Shown here one piece after another: positions 27,460 through 41,119 of a stretch of DNA of 64,000 bases. This stretch comes from Achromobacter dolens (lineage in GTDB: Bacteria; Pseudomonadota; Gammaproteobacteria; Burkholderiales; Burkholderiaceae_B): contig NZ_CADIJW010000009.1 in assembly GCF_902859745.1 (NCBI RefSeq), positions 62,001-126,000 of the forward strand, given 5' to 3'. The notes under the pieces were generated by a model. That model did not search any database, was not told the origin of the DNA, and worked only from the letters and a program-made list of their open reading frames with translations. Made by a program: the position numbers and the translations under genes. Position 1 is the first letter of the stretch; the number at the start of each line of letters is the position of its first letter.

Positions 27460-28254
27460 TCAGCCGGCGTCGCCAACCCCTTCGGCCTGCATCGCGGCCT
27501 GGCGCCGATACGGCGCGGCATCGATGCCGTGCTTGCGCATCAGCGCCCAGAACGCCCGCCGATGCTTGCTGGAAGCGCGCGCGGCGCGCGCCACGTTGCC
27601 ATGATGACGCGACAGCGCCAGGCGGATGTAGTCGGACTCGAACCCATCAACCACCCGCGCCTTGGCCTGCCGGAAGGCCTCCTGGGTGTCGCGGCGGGGT
27701 TGGTAACGCAACCCCGCCAGCCCCTGCTGCAACACCTGCCGCGGCACTGGCGGCCGGGTGCATGGCTTGCCGGCCGACAGCGCACCGCCCGCGGCATACG
27801 CCGCCTCGGGTTCCCGCAAGCCCTCGGCCAACAGGGGCGAGCGCCGGGCCAGCCGCCCCAACCGCACGCGCAGGCTTTCGAGGCAATATGGCGCGGCCAG
27901 GAAATCCGATGCGCCCAACCGCAGCAGATCCTCGATGGCGGGCGCGGTCATGTCGTGCACGAACAGCAGGATGGGCGTGGCCAGCGCGCCGGCGGCCTGC
28001 TGCAGCGACATGCGGGTCCAGGCCAGCGATGCCGGCGCGACCGGCAGGATGCAGTGATCGTAGCGCCGCAGACCGACGGCCAACCCCGCCAGCGCATGGA
28101 TGTCGGGGCCGCCCGACGCGCCACCGGGCGTGCGCAATGGCACCAGGTGCAGGCGCACCCGCGCCAGCCGGGGCTGGTCGCGCGCGACCCAGTGGCCCAT
28201 GGTGATTTCGTGGCCCGGGGCGAGCAGCACCCCGCAATCCATGGCTTCTCGCAT
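27460..28254 (-). CDS. Orphan regulator with degenerate receiver-like domain and Fis-type helix-turn-helix
   Basis: 264 aa. The last 80 residues (EAFRQAKARVVDGFESDYIR then LALSRHHGNVARAARASSKH) match the Fis-like DNA-binding domain of NtrC-class response regulators, including the G-N-AA-A helix-turn-helix spacing. The first 130 residues look receiver-like in pattern (HCILPVAPASL, ILLFVHDMTAPAIEDLLRLG, ASDFLAAPY), but I cannot see a normal phosphoacceptor set. No AAA+ domain, so it cannot activate sigma-54 on its own. No sensor kinase is adjacent. It sits between the atp operon terminator and hemE. Target unknown. Confidence 0.7.
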   Translation of the reverse strand: MREAMDCGVLLAPGHEITMGHWVARDQPRLARVRLHLVPLRTPGGASGGPDIHALAGLAVGLRRYDHCILPVAPASLAWTRMSLQQAAGALATPILLFVHDMTAPAIEDLLRLGASDFLAAPYCLESLRVRLGRLARRSPLLAEGLREPEAAYAAGGALSAGKPCTRPPVPRQVLQQGLAGLRYQPRRDTQEAFRQAKARVVDGFESDYIRLALSRHHGNVARAARASSKHRRAFWALMRKHGIDAAPYRRQAAMQAEGVGDAG

Positions 28255-28391
28255 GCAATCCCTCCTGGCTTGTGTTCCAAAGATTGCAGGCTACCGTTGC
28301 AGAACACGCCCGGCCATTCGTAGTGAGCGCAAGCGGGACTGCGGTCGACCGAGGGAAGCCGCCGCCGAACGAGCACGAAAGGCGGGCATGA

Positions 28392-28416
28392 AAAAAGCGG
28401 CCCAGGGCCGCTTTTT
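28392..28416. terminator. Bidirectional terminator at the end of the atp operon
   Basis: AAAAAGCGGCC/GGCCGCTTTTT with a 3-nt loop is a strong symmetrical intrinsic terminator, with a T run on both strands. It lies 35 bp downstream of the atpC stop (minus strand). Confidence 0.9.
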
Positions 28417-28450
28417 CCGGATCCGGGGCGAACCCCGGCAGGTCGTGCGC

Positions 28451-28876
28451 TCAGTGCGAGCGACCGCCTTGACGCAGCTTGCGCGCGGCGACGGCTTGCG
28501 CCGCCAGCATCGCCAGCTCGGCTTCGACAACCGCGATGTCGGCCTTGTCCTTGGCGTTGGCCAGGGCCTCTTCGGCGCGCTTGCGCGCTTCCAGGGCACG
28601 GGCCTCGTCCAGGTCGGCGGCACGGATGGCCGTGTCGGCCAGGACCGTCACGCTGCCCGGCTGCACTTCCAGGATGCCCCCGGCGACGAAGATGTTTTCC
28701 TCGCCTTGGTCGGCACGAACGATCTTGACCGTCCCGGGGCGTATGCGCGAAATCAGCGGGGTGTGACCGGGCAGGATGCCCAGCTCACCCGCCTCGCCAG
28801 GCAGCACCACGAACTTCGCCTCACCGGAGAAGATCGCTTCCTCTGCGCTGACGACATCCACATGCAGGGTAGCCAT
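28451..28876 (-). CDS. atpC: ATP synthase epsilon subunit
   Basis: 141 aa. N-terminal beta-sandwich [20 protein letters not shown] with the conserved [12 protein letters not shown] motif, then a C-terminal two-helix tail rich in Ala/Glu/Lys that can inhibit ATP hydrolysis. Part of the F1 central stalk with gamma. Last gene of the operon, 9 bp after atpD. Confidence 0.95.
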   Translation of the reverse strand: MATLHVDVVSAEEAIFSGEAKFVVLPGEAGELGILPGHTPLISRIRPGTVKIVRADQGEENIFVAGGILEVQPGSVTVLADTAIRAADLDEARALEARKRAEEALANAKDKADIAVVEAELAMLAAQAVAARKLRQGGRSH

Positions 28877-28885
28877 ATCGGTTCC

Positions 28886-31235
<2,350 letters not shown>

Positions 31236-31333
31236 TGCGCTTTCCTGTGAAGACTGGCCGATGGGTTGTCGCTTGCGCCTCAACCATCCGATAAGGATGG
31301 GTGAGGCGCTTGCGCGCCTAACCCATCACTTTC

Positions 31334-32875
31334 TTAAAAAGCACCGTGCTTCTTGAATTCCTGGATGGCGGCGGCGAGTTCGCTTTCGTCATCCTTGGAC
31401 AGTTCCTTGGTGTCTTCGACGCGCTGGATCAGGGCCGCGTGCTTGGCCTTGAGCTGGTCCTTCAGCGCCTTTTCGAACGACAGCACCTGGGCCACGTCCA
31501 CGTCATCCAGGTAGCCGTTGTTGACCGTGTACAGCGTGACGGCCAGTTCCCACACTTGCAGCGGCTGGTATTGCGGCTGCTTGAGCAGTTCGACCACGCG
31601 CTTGCCACGCTCGAGCTGGCGACGGGTGGCGTCGTCCAGGTCCGAGGCGAACTGCGCGAAGGCGGCCAGTTCACGGTACTGCGCCAGGTCGGTACGGATA
31701 CCGCCGGACAGCTTCTTGACGACCTTGGTCTGGGCGGCACCGCCCACGCGCGACACCGAGATACCGGCGTTGATGGCGGGACGCACACCGGCGTTGAACA
31801 GGTCGGTTTCCAGGAAGATCTGGCCGTCGGTGATCGAGATCACGTTGGTCGGAACGAAGGCCGACACGTCGCCCGCCTGGGTTTCGATGATCGGCAGCGC
31901 GGTCAGCGAGCCGGTCTTGCCCTTGACGGCGCCACCGGTGAACTTCTCGACGTAGTCTTCGTTCACGCGAGCGGCACGCTCGAGCAGGCGCGAGTGCAGG
32001 TAGAACACGTCGCCCGGGTAGGCTTCGCGGCCCGGCGGACGGCGCAGCAGCAGCGAGACCTGGCGGTAGGCCCAGGCTTGCTTGGTCAGGTCGTCATAGA
32101 CGATCAGGGCGTCTTCGCCGCGATCGCGGAAGTATTCGCCCATCGTGCAGCCGGCGTAGGCGGCCAGGTACTGCATGGCGGCGGAGTCCGAAGCCGAGGC
32201 GGCCACGACGATGGTGTATTCCATCGCGCCGTGCTCTTCCAGCTTGCGCACCACGTTGTTGATCGTCGAAGCCTTCTGGCCGATGGCGACGTACACGCAG
32301 GTGACGCCCTTGCCCTTCTGGCTGATGATGGTGTCGACGGCCACGGCGGTCTTGCCGGTCTGGCGGTCGCCAATGATCAGTTCGCGCTGGCCGCGGCCGA
32401 TGGGAACCATCGAGTCGATAGCCTTGATGCCGGTTTGCAGCGGCTGCGACACCGAGCGGCGGGCGATAACGCCGGGGGCCACTTTTTCGATGATGTCGGT
32501 GGCCTTGGCGTTCACGGGGCCCTTGCCGTCGATCGGCTCGCCCAGCGTGTTGACCACGCGGCCTTTCAGCTCGGGGCCGACCGGCACTTCCAGAATGCGG
32601 CCGGTCGTCTTGACCGCGTCGCCTTCGGACACGCCGGTGTAGTCACCGAGAATAACGGCGCCGACGGAATCACGCTCGAGGTTGAGCGCCAGACCGAAGA
32701 CGTTGTTGGGGAATTCGAGCATTTCGCCCTGCATCACGTCGGACAGGCCGTGGATGCGGGTAATACCGTCGGTCACGGACACGACGGTGCCCTGAGTACG
32801 GACATCAGCCGAAGCGCCCAGGCCCTCGATGCGGCTCTTGAGCAGTTCGCTGATCTCGGAGGGATTGAGTTGCAT
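31334..32875 (-). CDS. atpA: ATP synthase alpha subunit
   Basis: 513 aa. Walker A GDRQTGKT, the family signature region [17 protein letters not shown] and the N-terminal helix [17 protein letters not shown] that contacts delta are all seen. It forms the non-catalytic nucleotide sites of F1. Between atpH (31 bp upstream) and atpG (98 bp downstream). Confidence 0.97.
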   Translation of the reverse strand: MQLNPSEISELLKSRIEGLGASADVRTQGTVVSVTDGITRIHGLSDVMQGEMLEFPNNVFGLALNLERDSVGAVILGDYTGVSEGDAVKTTGRILEVPVGPELKGRVVNTLGEPIDGKGPVNAKATDIIEKVAPGVIARRSVSQPLQTGIKAIDSMVPIGRGQRELIIGDRQTGKTAVAVDTIISQKGKGVTCVYVAIGQKASTINNVVRKLEEHGAMEYTIVVAASASDSAAMQYLAAYAGCTMGEYFRDRGEDALIVYDDLTKQAWAYRQVSLLLRRPPGREAYPGDVFYLHSRLLERAARVNEDYVEKFTGGAVKGKTGSLTALPIIETQAGDVSAFVPTNVISITDGQIFLETDLFNAGVRPAINAGISVSRVGGAAQTKVVKKLSGGIRTDLAQYRELAAFAQFASDLDDATRRQLERGKRVVELLKQPQYQPLQVWELAVTLYTVNNGYLDDVDVAQVLSFEKALKDQLKAKHAALIQRVEDTKELSKDDESELAAAIQEFKKHGAF

Positions 32876-32906
32876 ATTGACTCCTGGAATCCTGTTAGTG
32901 CTGCCT

Positions 32907-33446
32907 TTAAGCGGCGAGCGTATCGCGCATGCGGGCCAATTGGGCTTGTACGGAAGTATCGAGCACCTGGTCCCCGACGGCCACGCGCACGCCGCCGATC
33001 AACGACTGGTCGACGGTGACGACGGGCTTGAGCTTCAGGCCGAATTTCTTCTCGAGGGCAACGACCAGTTCTTGGACCTGGGCGTCGCTCAGCTCGAACG
33101 CGCTGGTGATTTCCGCCTGCGCCGTGCCGTCGTGACGGTTCCGCAGCACCACGAATTGCGTGGCGATCTCGGGCAGCAGCAGCAACCGGTCGTTTTCGAC
33201 CAGCAGCTCGATGAAATTGCGGGCGGCCTGGGGCAGTTCGGCCTTCACCAGGCCGGTAAACAGCTCGACGCGCTGCTTGTCGCCCAGACGCGGATCGGCC
33301 ATGGCCTCGCGCACGTCGGGGTTGGAGGCGACCTGCGACAGCTCGCTGACCAGGTCGGCCCAAGCCTGCAGGCCGGCCTTGTCGTCGCGCGCGGCGGCGA
33401 ACAAGGCTTCGGCGTAGGGCCTGGCAACAGTGGAAAGTTCAGCCAT
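32907..33446 (-). CDS. atpH: ATP synthase delta subunit
   Basis: 179 aa, usual length. N-terminal six-helix domain [20 protein letters not shown], then the C-terminal signature [17 protein letters not shown] that closes the protein. It links the alpha-beta hexamer to the b-subunit stator. 12 bp after atpF. Confidence 0.95.
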   Translation of the reverse strand: MAELSTVARPYAEALFAAARDDKAGLQAWADLVSELSQVASNPDVREAMADPRLGDKQRVELFTGLVKAELPQAARNFIELLVENDRLLLLPEIATQFVVLRNRHDGTAQAEITSAFELSDAQVQELVVALEKKFGLKLKPVVTVDQSLIGGVRVAVGDQVLDTSVQAQLARMRDTLAA

Positions 33447-33458
33447 GACGGTCCCGGA

Positions 33459-33929
33459 TTAAAGCTGCGCGCGGAGCTGGTTCAGCAGCTCGGCGTGGGC
33501 GCGGGCGTCAACCTCGCGCTTGAGGATCTGTTCAGCACCCTTGACGGCCAGCGCGGCGACGTCGTCGCGCAGCGAATCACGGGCGCGCTGGACTTCCTGC
33601 GCGGCATCCTGTGCAGCTTGCGCCACGATGCGGGCACGCTCGGCTTCCGCTTCACGGCGGGCCTGCTCGATCAGGGAGGCGGCTTGCTTCTCGGCCTCGA
33701 TGATGCGGGCGTGGTTTTCGGACTTGGCAGAAGCCTCGATCAGACTGACACGCGCCTGGGCCTGGGCCAGATCGGCCTTGCCCTTCTCCGCGGCGGCAAG
33801 GCCGTCGGCGATTTTTTGGCGGCGCTCGTCCATCGCCTTCGTCAGAGGAGGCCACACGAATTTCATCGTGAACCAGCCCAGAACGAAGAACACGAGCATC
33901 TGGAAAATGATCGTCGCGTTCAGATTCAC
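33459..33929 (-). CDS. atpF: ATP synthase b subunit
   Basis: 156 aa. One N-terminal membrane helix ([20 protein letters not shown]) followed by a long charged, alanine-rich coiled coil to the C-terminus, the peripheral stalk. [10 protein letters not shown] is the standard proteobacterial start. Two copies form the stator. It lies 142 bp downstream of atpE. Confidence 0.95.
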   Translation of the reverse strand: MNLNATIIFQMLVFFVLGWFTMKFVWPPLTKAMDERRQKIADGLAAAEKGKADLAQAQARVSLIEASAKSENHARIIEAEKQAASLIEQARREAEAERARIVAQAAQDAAQEVQRARDSLRDDVAALAVKGAEQILKREVDARAHAELLNQLRAQL

Positions 33930-34071
33930 GGTCGTTCCTTTAACACCTTGCGGCTCCGACGGCGCCCGGGACGGGCAACGCGGAGCACTCGATACTTTGC
34001 CGGTCGGCGACGGGGCTCAGGCCCGCATCGCCGCCAGCGTCATGACCCGCCTTTTCGCCGGCGGGCGTGCC

Positions 34072-34341
<270 letters not shown>

Positions 34342-34432
34342 TCAAAAAAATAAAAGATTGGGGTACTGCTCAATGCAAGAGGATCTTGCTATCCAGCGCC
34401 GGCCCGGAGGCCGACGCCGGAAATTCGGGGGA

Positions 34433-35326
<894 letters not shown>

Positions 35327-35400
35327 CTATTTGCTGTATGCCCGAGCCCTTGCGAGCCGGACGATTCCACGATTCCGTTTGCCGTTACCTACCCGGCGCG

Positions 35401-35946
35401 CTATGACAACTTGCGGAACATCAAAAGCAGGAGATATCCCTTCAGCGTGAGTATCAAGCCCAGCAGCGCGGCGGGCCAGACGAGACTGTCCTGCGCCACA
35501 CGCGAAAGCAGCCACAACAGCAACGCCGTTGCGAACAACTTGATCAACTCACCAGAGAGAAAGGTAAAGGGACTGGCCTTACCGGCCCGAACACTGACAG
35601 CCAGGCGCAATGCGAACAACGCATTGGGTATGAAATACGCTCCTGCCCCCGCCAGCGCCGACCAACCTGCCGCCGCCCCTCCGACAAACCCCGCTATTAC
35701 TGCTGCTGCGAGCCCCATGGCGCCTTGCGCCGCCAGTGCCAACAAGAGTCCGCGGCCAGCCTGCGCATTCAGCGCCGCGCGGTCCGCGTCGCTGAGAACC
35801 AGCACCCGGTCCACCGGATCCTGATCCGCCAGAACCTGGCGTGCCTCGCCCTGTTGCGCAAGGGGCTGATTCAACCCACAGGATGCATCCCGGGTTTTCT
35901 CATCCCAACCGCGCGCAGGTTCGTGCCGCACTGTGTTCTGCTGCAT
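35401..35946 (-). CDS. atpI: ATP synthase subunit I (AtpI) family protein
   Basis: 181 aa from the ATG at 35946; a TTG one codon upstream is also possible. The N-terminal 65 residues are hydrophilic and longer than usual. Then come four hydrophobic segments (LLLALAAQGAMGLAAAVIAG, AGAYFIPNALFALRL, LIKLFATALLLWLL, AALLGLILTLKGYLLLLMF), the AtpI/UncI pattern. AtpI assists c-ring assembly or Mg uptake and is not part of the final enzyme. First gene of the operon, 86 bp before atpB. Confidence 0.88.
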   Translation of the reverse strand: MQQNTVRHEPARGWDEKTRDASCGLNQPLAQQGEARQVLADQDPVDRVLVLSDADRAALNAQAGRGLLLALAAQGAMGLAAAVIAGFVGGAAAGWSALAGAGAYFIPNALFALRLAVSVRAGKASPFTFLSGELIKLFATALLLWLLSRVAQDSLVWPAALLGLILTLKGYLLLLMFRKLS

Positions 35947-36049
35947 CAAACTTCCCCGCTTAAAGCCTCATACCGCAAGCCTTGCCCCTGTCAGAACCCT
36001 GGCGAAATCCCTGCCATGTGTTCTTATCCCGCAAGCGTCAAACCCGCAG

Positions 36050-36079
36050 AGTATAGCGTGATTCTTTTTACCCGAGCAA
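36050..36079 (-). promoter_or_regulatory. Promoter of the atp operon
   Basis: On the minus strand -35 TTGCTC (complement of 36074-36079) and -10 TATACT (complement of 36050-36055) with an 18-bp spacer, in a locally AT-rich stretch. Transcription would start near 36043, about 97 nt before the atpI ATG. Confidence 0.6.
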
Positions 36080-36211
36080 ATGAACTTTCGGCGGTTTGTA
36101 AGGCGGCAACAGCATCCGCCGAGCCGCCCGCGGCGTGAAAAATTGGGGACGCGAAATCGGAGCGCCCTTGCATGCGCCAAGGGTCGCGCGGACCTCGGGC
36201 GGGCAAATAAA

Positions 36212-36233
36212 AACGGCCCCTCGCGGGGCCGTT
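36212..36233 (-). terminator. Rho-independent terminator of the DUF1254 gene
   Basis: Perfect 9-bp stem AACGGCCCC/GGGGCCGTT with a 4-nt loop. Read on the minus strand it is followed by TTTTATTTG, so it ends transcription of the gene at 36275. Confidence 0.85.
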
Positions 36234-36274
36234 GTTCGCGTCTCGGCGGCGAAAGCCGCGCCGCGTCGGATCGG

Positions 36275-37837
36275 TCAGTCGCGCTTGACCGGCGGCGGCG
36301 CCCACTGCCCGTCGAGCGCGACATCCTGCGGCCAGTACAGGCGCATGCTCAGCAGGAACTGGCCGTCGGCGGCGGGCGTCGCCAACCAGTTGGCGCGCTT
36401 GCGCTCGCCCGGATCGCGGCGCTGGATGTAGATGTCCAGGGAGCCATCGGCGTTGTACTTCAGGCCGTCGGTGCTGCGCAGCGCATAGCGGTTGGCCGGG
36501 TTGTCGGCGAAGCCGTGCTTGTCGTTATAGACATGCAGCGACCAGAAGGCGTTGGCCGGCGGCAACTGGCCCTTCTCGAAATGCAGCACGTAGTCCTCGT
36601 TCGAGTTGAGCGGGCGACCCTTGCTGTCGGCCACCGTGACCGGATAAAGCACGTCCTCGGCGGTCGGCGCGCCCAGGCCGGCATAGGCGATGGCGGCGCG
36701 GCGCGTGTAGTCGGTGCCATAGGTGCCGATGCCGGTGAGCACGGTGTTCCAGCCGTTCATCGGCGTGGCCAGGCGCGACACGCCATCGGCGATGCGGCGG
36801 CCGGCCAGCGGCTGCGCCTCGGTCAGCGCCTGTTGCACCGCAGGACTCAAGCGGCCATACGAGAACGGTTGGCGGGCGTCCAGACCGATGCGGCGCATGC
36901 GGTCCAGAATCGGCGTGTCGTTGGCATGCGGCGGATTGTTGCGCATGACGTCGAAGAACAGCGTGAAGAACGACGCCGCATCCAGGCCCGCGGCCTGCTC
37001 GGCCGGCGTGCCCTCGCCCACCGTCACCGGGGTGGACATTGGCATCGGCACGTCGCTGCCGATCGGGGCCGTGCCTACGCCCGGACCTGTCTGCGGATAC
37101 GGCGTGGCGCTGCCAGGACCGCGATGGCGGCCGGGCGCCGGCGCCACCGGCGTCACCATGGGGCTGGCCGACATGTTGGCCTGGATCTGGTTGACCGCGG
37201 CGTAGTCCTGCGGACCGCCGGTCTGGGTCCAGCCGATCAGCCAGCCGGTCGAGGTGGGGCTGCGGATCACGTCCACGCCCGGCGGCGGCACACCGTCCCA
37301 ATGGGGACCGACGATGGCGAACGATTGCGCGCCCTGGCCATTGGTGCGCGTGCCGCGCGAGGCGAACACGTCGCTCCACATATCCAGCGCCGAGAGCACG
37401 GTGTAGCGGTTGCCGGTGTCGGGCAGGCGCACGATCAGCGGTGCGCGCGAGACATCGAACCACAGGCTCGAATACAGCGCGTCGGCGCTGGGCCAGGGCG
37501 TGTCGGCGGCGCGCGGATCGGGGAAGGCGGCCTTGTGGCCGAACTGGTTGACGGGCGCCTTGCCTTCGAGCGGCGACTGCACCGCGGTGGCCTTGCGGCG
37601 CGCCAGCTCCATCACCACCATCGGATAGGCGTAGACATAGGCGTCGATCGCGATGTCGCGCAGTTCCTGCGCGCTCATCTGCGGCGCGGGCGCGTTGGCG
37701 GCGGGATACGGCGTTTCCGATACCAGCCGCAGCGTCGGCTGCGGCGATTGCGCTTGCGTAGCGGTCATGAAGCAGGCGCTGAGGGCGCCCGCGAGCACGG
37801 CGGCTGACCACCGGCGGTTGAAGGGGGAAGTACGCAT
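36275..37837 (-). CDS. DUF1254/DUF1214 domain protein, exported
   Basis: 520 aa from ATG 37837, preceded by AAGGAGCCTTGC. The signal peptide is MRTSPFNRRWSAAVLAGALS, with cleavage expected after TATQAQ. The N-terminal DUF1254 region contains AIDAYVYAYPMVVMELARRK and WFDVSRAPLIVRLPDTG. The C-terminal DUF1214 region contains WSLHVYND-type and YALRSTDGLKYNADGSLDIY segments. Between them, residues about 230-275 form a Pro/Gly-rich low-complexity linker. The family is widespread in soil bacteria with no settled function; it probably acts in the periplasm. It is flanked by terminators, so monocistronic. Confidence 0.87.
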   Translation of the reverse strand: MRTSPFNRRWSAAVLAGALSACFMTATQAQSPQPTLRLVSETPYPAANAPAPQMSAQELRDIAIDAYVYAYPMVVMELARRKATAVQSPLEGKAPVNQFGHKAAFPDPRAADTPWPSADALYSSLWFDVSRAPLIVRLPDTGNRYTVLSALDMWSDVFASRGTRTNGQGAQSFAIVGPHWDGVPPPGVDVIRSPTSTGWLIGWTQTGGPQDYAAVNQIQANMSASPMVTPVAPAPGRHRGPGSATPYPQTGPGVGTAPIGSDVPMPMSTPVTVGEGTPAEQAAGLDAASFFTLFFDVMRNNPPHANDTPILDRMRRIGLDARQPFSYGRLSPAVQQALTEAQPLAGRRIADGVSRLATPMNGWNTVLTGIGTYGTDYTRRAAIAYAGLGAPTAEDVLYPVTVADSKGRPLNSNEDYVLHFEKGQLPPANAFWSLHVYNDKHGFADNPANRYALRSTDGLKYNADGSLDIYIQRRDPGERKRANWLATPAADGQFLLSMRLYWPQDVALDGQWAPPPVKRD

Positions 37838-38025
37838 GCAAGGCTCCTTGTTGCTATTGTTTGCAGACGAGCCGCCGCGCTTGGGGCTTACCAGTTCGGG
37901 CAAGCCTCTCTGGCGCGACATCTCGTTTTCAGAGTGACGCCTTTTCAGGATAGGGCCGATCACTGCAACAAGGTGCTGTCCAAAAGTTTCAAGGCGCAAC
38001 GCGCCAACCCGACCGCGCAGGCATG

Positions 38026-38049
38026 AAAAACGCGCCCGGAAAGGGCGCG
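38026..38049 (-). terminator. Rho-independent terminator of the enoyl-CoA hydratase gene
   Basis: Stem CGCGCCC/GGGCGCG (38031-38037/38043-38049) followed on the minus strand by TTTTT. It lies 80 bp past the stop of the gene at 38130. The rest of the 292-bp gap 37838-38129 shows only GC-rich palindromes. Confidence 0.8.
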
Positions 38050-38129
38050 CACGGGAAAACAGGGCCGGACGTCGGGGCCACGCGCCCGGGATACCCGGCC
38101 CCGGCGCAGCCGGGCCGGCGTAACAAGGC

Positions 38130-38906
38130 TTAACGGTGTTTGAAGTCCGGTTTGCGCTTTTCGGTGAAGGCGGCCATGCCTTCCTTCTGGTCCTCGGTCG
38201 CGAACAGCGAATGGAAGACGCGGCGCTCGAACAGCAAGCCTTCGTTGAGCGAACCTTCGAAGGCGCGGTTGACGCATTCCTTGGCCATCATGACCGAGGG
38301 CAGCGACATCGAGGCGATCACGGTGGCGGCCTCCAGGGCTTCGTCCATCAGCTTGTCGGCCGGCACCACGCGCGACACCAGGCCGGCGCGCTCGGCTTCC
38401 TCGGCGCCCATCATGCGGGCGGTCAGGGCCATGTCCATGGCCTTGGCCTTGCCCACCGCACGCGGCAGGCGCTGGGTGCCGCCGGCGCCGGGAATGACGC
38501 CCAGCTTGATCTCGGGCTGGCCGAACTTGGCCGTGTCGGCGGCGATGATGATGTCGCACATCATGGCCAGTTCGCAGCCGCCGCCGAGCGCGTAGCCGGC
38601 GACCGCGGCGATCACGGGCTTGCGGATGCGCTTGAGGGTTTCCCAGTTGCGGGTGATGTATTCGCTGCCGTACACATCCATGTACGACCAGTCTTTCATG
38701 GCGCCGATGTCGGCGCCCGCGGCAAAGGCCTTTTCGCTGCCGGTGATGACGACCGCGCCGATGTCCGCATCCGCCTCGAAAGCCAGCAGCGCCGCCCCGA
38801 GCTCGTTCATCAGTTGATCGTTGAGCGCGTTGAGCGCCTTGGGGCGGTTCAGCGTCAGCAGACCGACGCGGCCGCGGGTTTCGACCAGCACAAACGACTC
38901 GCTCAT
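38130..38906 (-). CDS. Enoyl-CoA hydratase
   Basis: 258 aa from ATG 38906 ([20 protein letters not shown]); a frame 34 codons longer is rejected. It is close in pattern to the short-chain hydratase of mitochondria. Oxyanion-hole segment AFAAGADI. Both catalytic glutamates are present, in [13 protein letters not shown] (Glu near 115) and [20 protein letters not shown] (Glu near 135). It hydrates trans-2-enoyl-CoA to 3-hydroxyacyl-CoA in beta-oxidation. Divergent from the M61 peptidase gene with only 39 bp between starts. Confidence 0.93.
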   Translation of the reverse strand: MSESFVLVETRGRVGLLTLNRPKALNALNDQLMNELGAALLAFEADADIGAVVITGSEKAFAAGADIGAMKDWSYMDVYGSEYITRNWETLKRIRKPVIAAVAGYALGGGCELAMMCDIIIAADTAKFGQPEIKLGVIPGAGGTQRLPRAVGKAKAMDMALTARMMGAEEAERAGLVSRVVPADKLMDEALEAATVIASMSLPSVMMAKECVNRAFEGSLNEGLLFERRVFHSLFATEDQKEGMAAFTEKRKPDFKHR

Positions 38907-38945
38907 TACCTGTCTCCAGAGGATGGGATGAAATAAGATATACGC

Positions 38946-40721
38946 ATGGAAAAAACCGATGCTTTCCCCATACTTTACCGCCTCGCGCCCCACGACCCCG
39001 CGGGGCACCGCTACCGGATAACCCTAACCATCCAGGCGCCCTCGCCGGACGGCCAGCGCCTGTCGCTGCCGGCCTGGATTCCGGGCAGCTACCTGATCCG
39101 CGATTTTTCGCGCCAGATCGAGTCGCTGACGGCCCATTGCGGCAATCGCCGCGTGGCTGTCGACAAAATAGACAATCACACCTGGCAGGCCGCGCCCTGC
39201 GACGGCCCGCTGCGGGTCGAGTACACGGTTTACGCCTGGGACCTGTCGGTGCGCGGCGCGCACCTGGACGAAACCCACGGTTTCTTCAACGGCACCAGCG
39301 TGTTCCTGCGCGTGCATGGACAGGACCACCTGCCCTGCCTGGTGGACCTGGCGCCGCCGCGCGGCATCGACGGCTGGAAGGTCTACACCAGCCTGCCCGA
39401 GGCCCGCGGCCACACGGGCGCGGCGCGCCGCCATGGCTTCGGCCTGTACCTGGCGCCGGACTACGACGCGCTGATCGATCATCCCGTTGAAATGGGCACG
39501 CCGCAGGTGGCGAGCTTCACGGCGCATGGCGCCGAGCACGAACTGGTGTTCACGGGCGTGGCGCCCAACCTGGACCTGGCCCGCATCACCGACGACGTAC
39601 GCAGGATCTGCGAAACCCAGATCGCCTTTTTCGAACCGCGCGGCAAGCGCGCGCCCTTCCTGGACAGCAGCGACCGCTATGTCTTCATGACGATGGTGAC
39701 GGGCGACGGCTACGGCGGCCTGGAACACCGCGCCAGCACGGCGTTGATGACGGCGCGCAAGGACCTGCCGGTGCTGGGCCAGCAGGGCCAGGGCGAAGGC
39801 TATCGCGGCTTCCTGGGGCTGGTCAGCCACGAGTATTTCCATACCTGGAACGTCAAGCGCATCAAGCCGCAGGCGTTCGTGCCGTACGACCTGGCACAGC
39901 CGGACCTGACGCGGCTGTTGTGGGTGTTCGAGGGGTTCACGTCCTACTACGACGATCTGCTGCTGCTGCGCTCCAACGTCATCACGCAGAACGATTACCT
40001 GCGCCTACTGGCCAAGACCATCACCAGCGTGGCGCGCACGCCGGGGCGGCACAAGCAGTCGGTGGCGGAAAGTTCGTTCGACGCGTGGACGCGCTATTAC
40101 AAGCAGGACGAGAATTCGCCCAATGCGCTGGTGAGTTATTACACCAAGGGCGCGCTGGTGGCGCTGGGGCTGGATCTGCTGATCCGCCAGGAGTCTGCGG
40201 GCGCGCATTCGCTGGACGATGTGATGCGGCTGTTGTGGCAGCGGTATGGGCGCGATTTCTATCGCGGCAAGGCGCAGGGGTTGGCGGAGGATGGCCTGCC
40301 GGCGCTGATCAAGGAGGCGACCGGGGTGGATGCGCGGCGCTTCATCGCGCGGCATGCCTACGGGACGGCGGATGTGCCGCTGGCGGAGCTGCTGGCCGCT
40401 CAAGGCGTCAAGCTGCAATGGAAAGCCTCGGTCAATATTCCTTCGCTGGATGTGCGCACGCGCAAGCAGGGGGATTCACTGGTGCTGGCGACGGTGCTGG
40501 AGGGCGGCGCGGGACATAAGGGCGGGTTGTCTGCCGGGGATGTGCTGGTGGCGATCGATGGCTTGAAGGTCGAAGGGGCCGCGGGCGTCGAAGTGTTGCT
40601 GGGGCAGTATCGGGTGGGGGATCGCGTGAGCGTGCATGTGTTCAGGCGGGATGAGTTGAGGGTGTTTCAGGTTCGTTTGAATGGGCCTGAGGCGCTGGAT
40701 TGTGTGTTGTCGGTTGGGTGA
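38946..40721 (+). CDS. M61-family glycyl aminopeptidase with C-terminal PDZ domain
   Basis: 591 aa. The zinc-binding [14 protein letters not shown] (HExxH variant, residues about 295-308) and the third ligand Glu near 329 in [13 protein letters not shown] define the M61 family. A PDZ domain occupies residues about 480-580 ([20 protein letters not shown]). There is no signal peptide, so it is probably cytoplasmic. It removes small N-terminal residues such as Gly/Ala. From about 40100 onward the codons drift to G/T-ending third positions, unlike the first two thirds; the same drift appears before repeat copy 1. Confidence 0.9.
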   Translation: MEKTDAFPILYRLAPHDPAGHRYRITLTIQAPSPDGQRLSLPAWIPGSYLIRDFSRQIESLTAHCGNRRVAVDKIDNHTWQAAPCDGPLRVEYTVYAWDLSVRGAHLDETHGFFNGTSVFLRVHGQDHLPCLVDLAPPRGIDGWKVYTSLPEARGHTGAARRHGFGLYLAPDYDALIDHPVEMGTPQVASFTAHGAEHELVFTGVAPNLDLARITDDVRRICETQIAFFEPRGKRAPFLDSSDRYVFMTMVTGDGYGGLEHRASTALMTARKDLPVLGQQGQGEGYRGFLGLVSHEYFHTWNVKRIKPQAFVPYDLAQPDLTRLLWVFEGFTSYYDDLLLLRSNVITQNDYLRLLAKTITSVARTPGRHKQSVAESSFDAWTRYYKQDENSPNALVSYYTKGALVALGLDLLIRQESAGAHSLDDVMRLLWQRYGRDFYRGKAQGLAEDGLPALIKEATGVDARRFIARHAYGTADVPLAELLAAQGVKLQWKASVNIPSLDVRTRKQGDSLVLATVLEGGAGHKGGLSAGDVLVAIDGLKVEGAAGVEVLLGQYRVGDRVSVHVFRRDELRVFQVRLNGPEALDCVLSVG

Positions 40722-40732
40722 GTATTTTTTTG

Positions 40733-40761
40733 AGGGCCTTCTTTATTGGAAGGCTCTTTTT
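40733..40761 (+). terminator. Rho-independent terminator of the M61 peptidase gene
   Basis: Nine-pair stem AGGGCCTTC/GAAGGCTCT (one G-U) with a 7-nt loop, then TTTTT. It ends in TCTTTTTGC, the same string that ends the terminator in front of repeat copy 1. Confidence 0.8.
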
Positions 40762-41118
40762 GCATTGGGGCGGTGGGGTTCTTTAGGCGCGTGTGGCGGG
40801 GCAGGCGGGGGAGGACGGGGCTACGATTGCGGTCCGGAGCCTTCGCTCCGGACTGCCCCTGCGTCAACCTCGTACGCCTTCGGCTCCCTTCGGTTTCCCT
40901 TGGGCGCATCTACACGCCCCGCCCTCCCCCGCCTGCCCCGCCACACGCTCGCGTTGAGACTTAACGGCCGTTGCTGGGGTGGGCTGTTTGCTTGGCGTTT
41001 TTGCCGTCTAGGTGTGGGGTGGGAGGGTCTTGCGGGGCCCGCCGCAAAGCGGCCGCGCGGGCGGCCTTTTGCGGCTTACGTTGTGTCTTGCGATTTGTGA
41101 TGACGCTCTCGCGTGTGC
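40755..41118. repeat. Bipartite structured repeat, copy 2
   Basis: Module A has 33-bp arms at 40789-40821 and 40916-40948 (32 of 33 pairs) with a 94-nt loop. The loop shares TACGATTGCGGTCCGGAGCC at its start and GGGCGCATCTACAC at its end with copy 1. Module B is CCGCAA/TTGCGG (41042-41047/41069-41074) around GGCCGC/GCGGCC. The gap between modules is 93 nt, exactly as in copy 1. Homology runs to about 41118, next to the stop of the convergent Bug receptor gene. No coding potential is kept between copies. Confidence 0.85.
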
Positions 41119-41119
41119 T

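Larger units (their letters stand above)
35950..36274. other. Intergenic region upstream of the atp operon
   Basis: Holds the atp promoter (36050-36079) and a terminator for the DUF1254 gene (36212-36233), listed separately. A leader of about 100 nt precedes atpI. No gene is supported here; short frames crossing it lack ribosome sites. Confidence 0.5.
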
